This document shows, piece by piece, positions 16,434 to 23,388 of a stretch of DNA of 64,000 bases (positions within the stretch are counted from its first letter, which is position 1; each line of letters begins with the position of its first letter). A program made the translations under genes and the position numbers. The stretch comes from CALCLY01 sp900552775. GTDB lineage: Bacteria; Bacillota; Clostridia; UMGS1883; UMGS1540. Location: contig CALCLY010000029.1 in the NCBI GenBank assembly GCA_937966555.1, forward strand, positions 1 through 64,000. The letters run 5' to 3'. The notes under the pieces were generated by a model, which worked only from the letters and a program-made list of their open reading frames with translations, did no database searches and was not told the DNA's origin.

Positions 16434-17570
16434 ATGTTTAAGGTGCTTCAAAAAGAGAATAATGCCAGGCGCGGCGTGATGGAAACCGTTCACGGGACGA
16501 TTCAGACCCCGGTTTTTATGAACGTAGGAACGTGCGCGGCAATTAAGGGCGGCGTGTCGGCGCCGGATCTTAAAGAAATCGGCTGTCAGGTGGAGCTTTC
16601 AAATACCTATCATCTTCACGTGCGCCCGGGTGACGAGCTTGTGCGCGATATGGGCGGCCTTCATAAGTTTATGAACTGGGACAGACCGATTCTGACAGAC
16701 AGCGGCGGTTTTCAGGTTTTTTCGCTTGCCTCACTGCGCAAAATCAAGGAGGAGGGCGTTTATTTCAATTCGCATGTGGACGGCAAAAGAATTTTCATGG
16801 GTCCCGAGCAGAGCATGAGAATACAGTCAAATCTTGCCTCAACAATCGCAATGGCGTTTGACGAGTGTATAGAAAACCCGGCACCGTACGAATATGTAAA
16901 ACGCTCCGCCGACAGAACCGCGCGCTGGCTTAAAAGGTGCAAGGACAAGCTCCGCGAGATAAATTCCGAGGAGGGCACGATAAATAAAAATCAGCTTCTG
17001 TTCGGAATAAACCAAGGCGGCACGTATGACGATATAAGAATAAATCATATGAAAGAAATTGCAAAGCTTGATTTGCCCGGATACGCCATAGGCGGTCTTG
17101 CCGTGGGCGAAAGCCACGCGGAAATGTATCATATATTGGACGTTGTTTTGCCGCATGCGCCGGAGGATAAGCCGAGGTATCTTATGGGAGTCGGAACTCC
17201 GCGGAACATTCTCGAGGGCGTGCGCCGCGGAATAGATTTCTTCGACTGCGTAATGCCGTCAAGAAACGCAAGGCATGCAAATTTGTTTACGCATAAGGGC
17301 GTTGTAAATCTAAACAATGCAAAATACGCGCGCGACCCGCGCCCCATAGAGGAGGGCTGCGGCTGCCCTGCGTGCAGAAGCTTTTCAAGAGCGTATTTGA
17401 GACATCTTTTCAAAGCCGGAGAAATGCTTGCAATGCGCATGGCGGTTTTGCATAATCTTTATTTTTACAATAAGCTTACGGAAGAAATCAGAGAGGCTCT
17501 TGAGGAGGGCAGATTTGAAAAATTTGCCGATGAAACGGGGCCGATACTTGAAGGGAGAGCGGCAGATTGA
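16434..17570 (+). CDS. tgt: tRNA-guanine transglycosylase Tgt
   Basis: Exchanges guanine 34 of GUN-anticodon tRNAs for preQ1 in queuosine synthesis. The 378 residues match bacterial Tgt. The nucleophile region DSGGFQVFSL is near residue 89-98, the second aspartate lies in GGLAVGE...IDFFDCVMPSR, and the zinc site is CGCPACRSFSRAYLRHL (three cysteines and a histidine). The ribosome binding site AGAGGA precedes ATG 16434. The HAD phosphatase TTG start overlaps its stop. Confidence 0.97.
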   Translation: MFKVLQKENNARRGVMETVHGTIQTPVFMNVGTCAAIKGGVSAPDLKEIGCQVELSNTYHLHVRPGDELVRDMGGLHKFMNWDRPILTDSGGFQVFSLASLRKIKEEGVYFNSHVDGKRIFMGPEQSMRIQSNLASTIAMAFDECIENPAPYEYVKRSADRTARWLKRCKDKLREINSEEGTINKNQLLFGINQGGTYDDIRINHMKEIAKLDLPGYAIGGLAVGESHAEMYHILDVVLPHAPEDKPRYLMGVGTPRNILEGVRRGIDFFDCVMPSRNARHANLFTHKGVVNLNNAKYARDPRPIEEGCGCPACRSFSRAYLRHLFKAGEMLAMRMAVLHNLYFYNKLTEEIREALEEGRFEKFADETGPILEGRAAD

Positions 17571-18211
17571 AAAAACTATGCATTTTTGACCTTGACGGTA
17601 CGCTTTTAAACACGCTTGACAGCATAGCGTATTATGTAAACGATACCATGAAGCATTTCGGGCTTCCGGTTATCGAAACGGAAAAAATCCGCACGTTTGT
17701 CGGAAACGGGGCGAAAAATCTTATTTCCCGTTCGCTGAGGTATAACGGCTCCGAGCTTGACGCCGAAAAGGTTTTGAGCGTTTATATTGAAAAATACAAT
17801 TCCGACGCGCTTTATCTTGTAAAGCCTTACGAGGGTATTCCGGAGCTGCTTTCAAAGCTCTGGGAAAACGGAGTGACACTTTCCGTGCTTTCAAACAAGC
17901 CGCACAGCAGCACAAGTATAATGATAGATGAAATTTTCGGGAAAGACCTTTTTTCCGTTGTGCGCGGCCCGTATAATAATGAAAAGGTAAAACCCGACCC
18001 TGCCGTGGCGAATGAGATTGCAAAAGGCTTTGAAAAAGAAAACTGCTTTTTTATAGGCGACTCCGATGTGGATATCGAAACGGGAAAAAACGCGCTTATG
18101 CACACGGTTGGCGTAACATGGGGATTCAGAGACCGGGATGTGCTTCAAAATGCCGGCGCCGAGAAAATCGTTTCAAAAGCGGCGGACATTGCGGATATAG
18201 TTTTGGCTTGA
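17567..18211 (+). CDS. HAD-superfamily phosphatase, phosphoglycolate phosphatase-like
   Basis: HAD hydrolase of 214 residues with motif I FDLDGTLLNTLDS near the N-terminus (nucleophile and acid aspartates), a cap domain, motif II LSNKP, motif III lysine in KVKPDP, and motif IV GDSDVDIETGKNA. It resembles Gph/PpaX phosphatases, so phosphoglycolate or pyrophosphate are possible substrates, but HAD specificity cannot be read from motifs. TTG 17567 overlaps the tgt stop, so it is the last gene of the queA-tgt transcript. Confidence 0.85.
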   Translation: MKKLCIFDLDGTLLNTLDSIAYYVNDTMKHFGLPVIETEKIRTFVGNGAKNLISRSLRYNGSELDAEKVLSVYIEKYNSDALYLVKPYEGIPELLSKLWENGVTLSVLSNKPHSSTSIMIDEIFGKDLFSVVRGPYNNEKVKPDPAVANEIAKGFEKENCFFIGDSDVDIETGKNALMHTVGVTWGFRDRDVLQNAGAEKIVSKAADIADIVLA

Positions 18212-18340
18212 TAATTGAACATTTGTGCATAAATTACAAAAACATTTGTTTGTGTAGTGTAGAATCAACAAATAAAATACAGGTAATAAAAATGTAACAA
18301 AAAAAACATGAAAAAAAACGAAAAATTTTTAATTTTACTA

Positions 18341-18369
18341 TTGCAAAAATCGAAAAGTCGAGTTATAAT
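18341..18369 (+). promoter_or_regulatory. SigA-type promoter for the dockerin-like surface protein
   Basis: TTGCAA (18341-18346) and TATAAT (18364-18369) with a 17-base spacer. Transcription would start near 18376, giving an untranslated leader of about 230 bases. The region 18212-18340 before it is AT-rich and shows no gene. Confidence 0.7.
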
Positions 18370-18375
18370 GAGTAT

Positions 18376-18600
18376 ACAGTTGTATAAGGTGTGATAAGTT
18401 GTGAAGACTGTCAGCTTATATACGGCACTTTTCAGAAAGGGGGAAAGCAGGCTTGCGGAGCATGCTCCGCGAATCTCGCATTGCACGGGCGGAGGGCTTG
18501 TGCGGTTTGCAGAAATACCCACTGCATGAAAAGAACGCGAGGTTATAATTTGTGCGCGGCACAAATATAATAAAAAAATTTTAATTAATTAATTGAAAGG
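18376..18600 (+). other. Long structured 5' leader of unknown class
   Basis: Leader of about 230 bases between promoter and gene, GC-rich in the middle although flanked by AT-rich DNA. Visible hairpins include GCGGAGC/GCTCCGC (perfect, two-base loop, about 18456-18471) and TTGTGC/GCACAA with a three-base loop (about 18550-18564). I do not recognise a TPP, cobalamin, c-di-GMP, purine, glycine or T-box consensus, and there is no terminator before the gene. It may be a riboswitch, an mRNA-stabilising leader of a highly expressed gene, or a processed RNA. Confidence 0.45.
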
Positions 18601-18609
18601 GGTAGGAAA

Positions 18610-20064
18610 ATGGCAAAAACAAAAAAATCAATGAGAGCCCTGGCATTTATCATTACGGTTATGATGATAGCTTGCCTCGCTCCCACGGTTTCTTTCGCGG
18701 CTAACACTGTTACGATGGATGACATAGTTGCTGACGGAAACTCAATCACAGTCGGTGGTTCAATCGAAAAAGGCGCAGAGCTTACAATGCTTGCTGTAAG
18801 AGCAAACGCAGAGCTCACAAGCTTAAGCGGCATGTCCGATGCTGATCTGGAAAAAGCAATCATGTACATAGACCAGGTTACAATGGGCGACGAGAAGTAC
18901 ACAAAGACTTTTGAACTCAGAGATTCGGCAGAAGGAAATGTTATCACAGTGTTCATGGGCGGTACAGACGCTGCAATGGTTTATAAGAGCTATAAAATGA
19001 TCACAGCTGCAGGTACTGTTGAAATCAACGGAACTGATTTCGTAGCAAGCACTACAGAGCCGAAACTTACAGCTTCAGATGAAACATGGTTCGCAACGCT
19101 CGATAAAGTGGTTTATGTTAAAGGCGACGATTCGAAAACTCCCGCAGGAAATATTGCGGCTGACGGAACAATTACAATAGATACTCCGTCTAATGAGAAG
19201 ACAACATATGTTGTTGAGCTTACAACTCCCGATGGTTCTGATTATGCTGCATTCACAAAGACATTTGAATTTACCTATATCACAGCTGACGGCGATAAGA
19301 TAAGCAAGCTTCCCGCAAACCTCGGCGTAACGGTTGATAAGGATTCGAATGCTGCTAAGTATACAATCACTGTTCCCGCTGACGATAACGGTATCGTTTA
19401 CAGCGCAACTGTTGATGGTGCTGATCAGGATCTCACCTTAAGAACATTTGATGTTGAGAGACCTGCAGATGACGGCAATGATGAAACAACTCTTAAGAAA
19501 ACTGTTGTTGTAACAGCTACAGCCGGCACAGCTACAAAGACTTACACAATCGAAGTTCTTGAACAGGGCGCAGCTGCTCCTGCTATTAAGGATACTGAAA
19601 TCACGTTCATAGGTGAAGATGTTTACGACAAAGCAGGAATGGTTCTCGTAATCGTTAAGACAGAAGCTGAAGTTGATATTTCAAAAGAGTCTGTAAAGGT
19701 TGGCGATGTTACACTGTTCTATGTTAAGGACAAAGGTTACTTTGTAGGTATTGTTCCAGCTTACGCTTCTGCAGCTGATGCGGCAGCAGTAGCGGAAATA
19801 GTAGCTACACCTTCTGAGGTTATTCGTTACGGTAAAGCTTCCGATGCGGAAGATATCAATGATCCGTATGATTCGGGTGACTTCGCTGAAGTTAAGAAAA
19901 TTGCTCTTGCTAAGATTGCAGCACCCACAGACAAGCAGCTTATCTCCTGTGACGTTTGCGGAGACTTGGACAATGAGATGGATGGTGCAGTTGATTCGGC
20001 TGACTTTGCTATAGTTAAGAAGGCTGCTCTCGGCAAAATAGATGATTTGCCTATAAATAAGTAA
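18610..20064 (+). CDS. Exported protein with C-terminal dockerin-like tandem
   Basis: Secreted protein of 484 residues. A signal peptide (about 1-30) is followed by roughly 370 residues of beta-rich, Thr/Asp-rich sequence with no catalytic domain that I recognise. The last 75 residues hold two related segments: DINDPYDSGDFAEVKKIALAKI-like and DLDNEMDGAVDSADF followed by AIVKKAALGKI. Paired acidic loops, each followed by an (S/G)xDFAxVKKxAL helix, are the design of a type I dockerin, which binds cohesins with calcium. The spacing of calcium ligands is irregular, so the module is degenerate or divergent. CDVC near the second repeat could form a disulfide. Codon use (GCT, ACA, AAG) suggests high expression. 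A cohesin-like protein is encoded next. Confidence 0.75.
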   Translation: MAKTKKSMRALAFIITVMMIACLAPTVSFAANTVTMDDIVADGNSITVGGSIEKGAELTMLAVRANAELTSLSGMSDADLEKAIMYIDQVTMGDEKYTKTFELRDSAEGNVITVFMGGTDAAMVYKSYKMITAAGTVEINGTDFVASTTEPKLTASDETWFATLDKVVYVKGDDSKTPAGNIAADGTITIDTPSNEKTTYVVELTTPDGSDYAAFTKTFEFTYITADGDKISKLPANLGVTVDKDSNAAKYTITVPADDNGIVYSATVDGADQDLTLRTFDVERPADDGNDETTLKKTVVVTATAGTATKTYTIEVLEQGAAAPAIKDTEITFIGEDVYDKAGMVLVIVKTEAEVDISKESVKVGDVTLFYVKDKGYFVGIVPAYASAADAAAVAEIVATPSEVIRYGKASDAEDINDPYDSGDFAEVKKIALAKIAAPTDKQLISCDVCGDLDNEMDGAVDSADFAIVKKAALGKIDDLPINK

Positions 20065-20089
20065 TAGAACAACAGTGCGATTGGATTTG

Positions 20090-20117
20090 ACTATGGAGCA
20101 AATTTTGCTCCATAGTT
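20090..20117 (+). other. Perfect 28-base palindrome between the dockerin and cohesin genes
   Basis: ACTATGGAGCAAAA followed directly by its reverse complement TTTTGCTCCATAGT. It would form a strong hairpin in RNA, but TAATGAAAAT follows rather than a T run, so it is a poor terminator. It could stabilise the 3' end of the first message or attenuate the second. No convincing promoter is seen in 20118-20177, which fits cotranscription. Confidence 0.65.
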
Positions 20118-20177
20118 AATGAAAATAAAGAATATTCATAATATGAGTATTTAAAAAATAAAAAAGGAGAAAAAACA

Positions 20178-22127
20178 ATGAAGGTAAAAAAGATCATTTC
20201 AATGTTGTTAACTGTTTTTATGATAGCAACAATGTTAACAACAGTAGCTTTAGCTGACACTTTTGTAACATACAAAGTTGGCGAAGTTACAGCGAAAACA
20301 GGTGCAAATGCTTCAGTGCCGATTTACGTATCAACAGCAACAGGAACCGAAGGAATAGGTTTTATTGTAACTTATGATAAAACTCTCCTCACTTATTCCG
20401 AACTTGAAAACGTTTTTGGCTTCGATGATGCAGATTATTCTGTAAAGCATGATGAGGCTGCAGCTACAATTACTGTAAAAGTTATTTCGGCTCAGAAGAA
20501 GAATCCTTATACAGATGCTAAAGAATTGTTTAACCTGAAATTCAAAACAGCTGAGACTATTACAGGCACAGCGCAGGATGCAAATATTACGATAGGTTAC
20601 GTAAAGAATGCAACACTTAATGCAGATTTGGACAAGATTCCCGAAGCAGATCAGGTGTTTGTAAACGGTAAAGTTGCTATAAAGACAACTCATACAGCTC
20701 CCGATGTTAAAGTTAAGATAGATGGCGATGCAATCATCGGCAAAACTCTTACAGCAAACACAGACGGCACAACAGACAGCTGGGGTTTGATACCTACATG
20801 GGCATACCAGTGGATGGCAGACGGCACAGCAATTGAAGGCGCTACAGACGAGACATACGTGGTTAAAGCTGATGATTTTGGCAAGAAGCTTTCTGTTAAA
20901 GCAACAGCTACTGTAGATGCTGACGAGAATACAACAGGCAGTGCAACATCAGCTGAAACAGCGGCAGTTATAGCTGACGCAGCAGCTAAAGCAAGCGTTG
21001 CTAATGTAAAACTTGATTCCGATGTGGTTGCAGTTGGAGCACCCGTTATGGTTAAGTATGACTTCACAGCTTCCATCAACGGCGGCGAAGACAAATCCGA
21101 AATCGCTTGGACAGCTGAAGACGGTTCCGCACTTAAAGGTACTGTAAGTGAAGACGGCAAAACATTCACAGCAGCTATAGAAGACCTCGGCAAAAAAGTT
21201 AAAGTAACTGTTACACCTAAGGGTGACAGAGACACAGCTAAGGGCGATGCGGTTTCCTTCACATCCGAAGCTATAGTTGCAGGTAATCCTACAGCTACAA
21301 ATGTTAAGGCTTCAGTTTCTTCTATCAGAATAAACAAAGCTTTCACGGTTGAATACACATACAGCGATCCCAAAAACGGCGGCGAAGAAGCTGCAGGCAT
21401 CTACGCTGAAGATAAAGAAAAGACTGTAGTAGCTTACTCACTTTATAAAGATGCTGGCCTTACAGAAGCTGTTGATAAAGCAGATTATGCTAAATATATC
21501 ACGGTTGAAGACGGCAAATATACTGCATCCGCAGACGCTAAAAACCTCTACATTGTATTCGAAGTAACTCCTGTAAACAAAGCAGGAATCGCAGGCGAAA
21601 CAGCTAAATCCGAAGCTTACAAGATTACAAAGAAGAGCAGCAGCGGCGGTGATGGTCCTACTTCCATCATCGGCGGTAAACCCACAACTTCTCCCAAACC
21701 GACAACATCGCCGGACCCCACAAAGGATCCCAATGCTGTAACAGGCGGCAAGGATGAAATCGTTCTCGTTATCAACAACAAGAACGCAAGCGTTTGGGGC
21801 GAGGCTAAGACAAACGACGTAGCTCCCATCATCAGAAAAGACAGAACAATGCTTCCCGCAAGATTTGTTGCAGAAGCTTTGGGCGCAGAAGTTTCTTGGG
21901 ACGAAGCTGCAAGAAAAGTAACAATCGTTTCCGCTGACAAAGCTACAACAATTGTTATCACAATCGATTCTGACAAAGCTATGGTAAATGATAAGGAAGT
22001 TAAGCTTGACTCGGCTGCATTTATCGAGAATGACAGAACTTATACACCTATCAGATTCATCTCCGAAAGCCTTGGTGCAAAGGTTGCTTGGGACGAAGCT
22101 GCTCAGAAGGTTACAATTACAAAATAA
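20178..22127 (+). CDS. Exported cohesin-like/stalk-domain surface protein
   Basis: Secreted protein of 649 residues. A signal peptide (1-26, ending ALA) is followed by a cohesin-like beta-sandwich (about 28-172; VGEVTAKTGANASVPIYVS, GFIVTYDKTLLTY, FNLKFK). An Ig-like module (about 176-262; WAYQWMADGTAIEGATDETY) and two further beta-rich modules (about 268-485) come next, then a Pro/Thr/Ser linker with repeated TTSPKP-type units (about 486-530). A copper-amine-oxidase-N-like stalk domain (531-649) ends the protein, with two LPARFVAEALGAEVSWDEA-type repeats. The layout suggests a surface scaffold presenting one cohesin. It lies 113 bases after the dockerin-like gene. No sortase signal or SLH domain is seen; anchoring through the stalk domain is inference. 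GGAG precedes ATG 20178. Confidence 0.82.
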   Translation: MKVKKIISMLLTVFMIATMLTTVALADTFVTYKVGEVTAKTGANASVPIYVSTATGTEGIGFIVTYDKTLLTYSELENVFGFDDADYSVKHDEAAATITVKVISAQKKNPYTDAKELFNLKFKTAETITGTAQDANITIGYVKNATLNADLDKIPEADQVFVNGKVAIKTTHTAPDVKVKIDGDAIIGKTLTANTDGTTDSWGLIPTWAYQWMADGTAIEGATDETYVVKADDFGKKLSVKATATVDADENTTGSATSAETAAVIADAAAKASVANVKLDSDVVAVGAPVMVKYDFTASINGGEDKSEIAWTAEDGSALKGTVSEDGKTFTAAIEDLGKKVKVTVTPKGDRDTAKGDAVSFTSEAIVAGNPTATNVKASVSSIRINKAFTVEYTYSDPKNGGEEAAGIYAEDKEKTVVAYSLYKDAGLTEAVDKADYAKYITVEDGKYTASADAKNLYIVFEVTPVNKAGIAGETAKSEAYKITKKSSSGGDGPTSIIGGKPTTSPKPTTSPDPTKDPNAVTGGKDEIVLVINNKNASVWGEAKTNDVAPIIRKDRTMLPARFVAEALGAEVSWDEAARKVTIVSADKATTIVITIDSDKAMVNDKEVKLDSAAFIENDRTYTPIRFISESLGAKVAWDEAAQKVTITK

Positions 22128-22145
22128 TTATAATCACTGAATCTG

Positions 22146-22176
22146 AAAGCCGCGGCATTTGCCGCGGCTTTTTTTT
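22146..22176 (+). terminator. Intrinsic terminator of the surface-protein pair
   Basis: AAAGCCGCGGC (22146-22156) and GCCGCGGCTTT (22161-22171) enclose a four-base loop and run into a T tract. Confidence 0.9.
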
Positions 22177-22199
22177 CGCTTTCTATAATGTAATTGTAT

Positions 22200-22380
22200 G
22201 GGCGGTACGCGTTTCGCTGTTTTGTTTCCGCAACACCAAACGGACAATTCGTGAATTGTCCCTACAAATAAAACTACAATGCGCGGACAACAATTTTTTT
22301 CCGGTGTCAAATAATGCACGACACCGTATGAACGGCCCTGTGTGGTCGCCCACCTTATGCTCCGAATAAAGAAGACAATT
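22200..22380. repeat. Possible decayed intergenic repeat
   Basis: Non-coding stretch between the terminator and the xpt promoter. It contains the near-palindrome GGACAATTCGTGAATTGTCC (about 22242-22261) followed by CTACA, and later GGTCGCCCACC. Motifs of this sort occur in short interspersed repeats of clostridial genomes. There is no ORF, no transposase and no second copy in this window, so the call is weak. 22381-22500 is AT-rich and shows nothing. Confidence 0.3.
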
Positions 22381-22508
22381 TGTGAACCTTTTATGCCTAA
22401 TTACAATTAAAAAAAGAAAATTATAAATGTAATTTTCTACAAAAAAATCAATATTGTTTACATATTATTCACAAAAAGTTATAAAATCGATAATAATCGG
22501 TAAATTTG

Positions 22509-22537
22509 TTGACTTTTTTCCCTAGCTGTGTTATACT
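22509..22537 (+). promoter_or_regulatory. SigA-type promoter for xpt
   Basis: TTGACT (22509-22514) and TATACT (22532-22537) with a 17-base spacer; transcription would start about 13 bases before the riboswitch aptamer. Confidence 0.7.
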
Positions 22538-22556
22538 TTCTTTGTGATTTGATTTT

Positions 22557-22624
22557 ACCAATATATACTCGGATAATCGGCCCGAGAGTTTCTACCGCAG
22601 CGCCTAAAAATGCGACTATTGGCA
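22557..22624 (+). ncRNA. Guanine (purine) riboswitch aptamer
   Basis: Three-way-junction purine aptamer. P1 is CCAATA (22558-22563) with TATTGG (22617-22622); P2 is CTCGG with CCGAG; J2/3 carries the invariant GTTTCTACC; P3 is CGCA with TGCG; J3/1 reads ACT. The cytosine at 22616 matches position 74 of the Bacillus xpt riboswitch, which specifies guanine/hypoxanthine rather than adenine. It controls xpt just downstream. Confidence 0.93.
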
Positions 22625-22662
22625 TTACAAAACGCAGCGGAAAGCAAAGTTTGTATTTGGTA

Positions 22663-22696
22663 AAAACATATCGGGATCGATATGTTTTTTTATTTT
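22663..22696 (+). terminator. Riboswitch-controlled terminator
   Basis: ACATATCG (22666-22673) and CGATATGT (22678-22685) with a four-base loop and a long T tract. TTGGTAAAA just before it (22657-22665) is complementary to TTTTACCAA at 22553-22561, which contains the 5' strand of P1. A ligand-dependent exchange of these helices is likely, ending transcription when guanine is bound. Confidence 0.85.
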
Positions 22697-22740
22697 TTTA
22701 TAAAAACTTACAAAATAAAAATATTATTTCGACTAACGGA

Positions 22741-23322
22741 GTGATTTCTATTTTAGAACTTGAAGAAAAAATATTAAAAGAGGGAAAAGTGCTTCCCGGA
22801 AATGTTCTTAAGGTTGACAGTTTTCTTAATCATCGCATTGACGCGGCGTTTACGATGAAAATGGGCAAAGAGATTGCAAAACTTTATAAAGACAGCCGGA
22901 TAAATAAAATCGTAACTATAGAAACATCTGCAATACCGATAGCGTTTGCAGCGGCATATGCTATGGAAATTCCCATGGTTTTTGCAAAAAAGAATAAATC
23001 CAAAAATATATCGCCGTCCGTATATTCGTCGCGTGTAATGTCGTTTACTCACGGGAACGAATATGATGCGGTTATAAGCCGTGACTATTTAAGTTCCGGT
23101 GACAAGGTGCTTGTAATTGACGACTTTTTGGCAACGGGAAGCGCGCTTTGCGGTCTGCTCGATATAGTAAAGCAGGCGGGGGCGGAGGTTATAGGCTGTG
23201 CCATCGGAATCGAAAAAGGTTTTCAGGGTGCGGGAGATAAGCTCAGAGCAAGCGGAATCAGAGTAGAGTCTTTGGCAATTGTTGACTCGATGTCTGAAGA
23301 TTCGCTTGTTTTCAGACACTGA
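22741..23322 (+). CDS. xpt: Xanthine phosphoribosyltransferase Xpt
   Basis: Converts xanthine (and guanine) with PRPP to the nucleotide in purine salvage. The product begins LELEEKILKEGKVLPGNVLKVDSFLNHRID as Xpt proteins do, and contains the PRPP loop VLVIDDFLATGSAL. The start is uncertain: GTG 22741 is the only standard in-frame start near the conserved N-terminus, but it overlaps the only Shine-Dalgarno (GGAG, 22738-22741). An ATT codon at 22750 would be eight bases from that site and give a normal length. Regulated by the guanine riboswitch upstream. A nucleoside transporter operon follows. Confidence 0.92.
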   Translation: MISILELEEKILKEGKVLPGNVLKVDSFLNHRIDAAFTMKMGKEIAKLYKDSRINKIVTIETSAIPIAFAAAYAMEIPMVFAKKNKSKNISPSVYSSRVMSFTHGNEYDAVISRDYLSSGDKVLVIDDFLATGSALCGLLDIVKQAGAEVIGCAIGIEKGFQGAGDKLRASGIRVESLAIVDSMSEDSLVFRH

Positions 23323-23388
23323 GCGTAAATGTGTTGTAAATTTTATTTACATAAATTAAATTAAGCCGTAAGGCGGGAGGTTAAACCT

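Noticed and set aside
18376..18600. Leader as a known riboswitch (c-di-GMP, TPP, cobalamin)
   Set aside because: I looked for the invariant core sequences of these classes and did not find them, so the leader is left unclassified.
20690..21400. Minus-strand open frame of 236 codons inside the cohesin-like gene
   Set aside because: Its Ser/Ala/Val-rich sequence is the reverse shadow of GCT/ACA-rich codons; the sense frame has a signal peptide and recognised domains.
22200..22380. Complete insertion sequence between the cohesin gene and xpt
   Set aside because: There is no transposase frame or clear terminal repeat; only short palindromic fragments are visible.
22528..22740. Upstream in-frame extension of xpt by 71 codons
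   Set aside because: It would run through the promoter-proximal leader, the guanine riboswitch and its terminator, and matches nothing in Xpt proteins.
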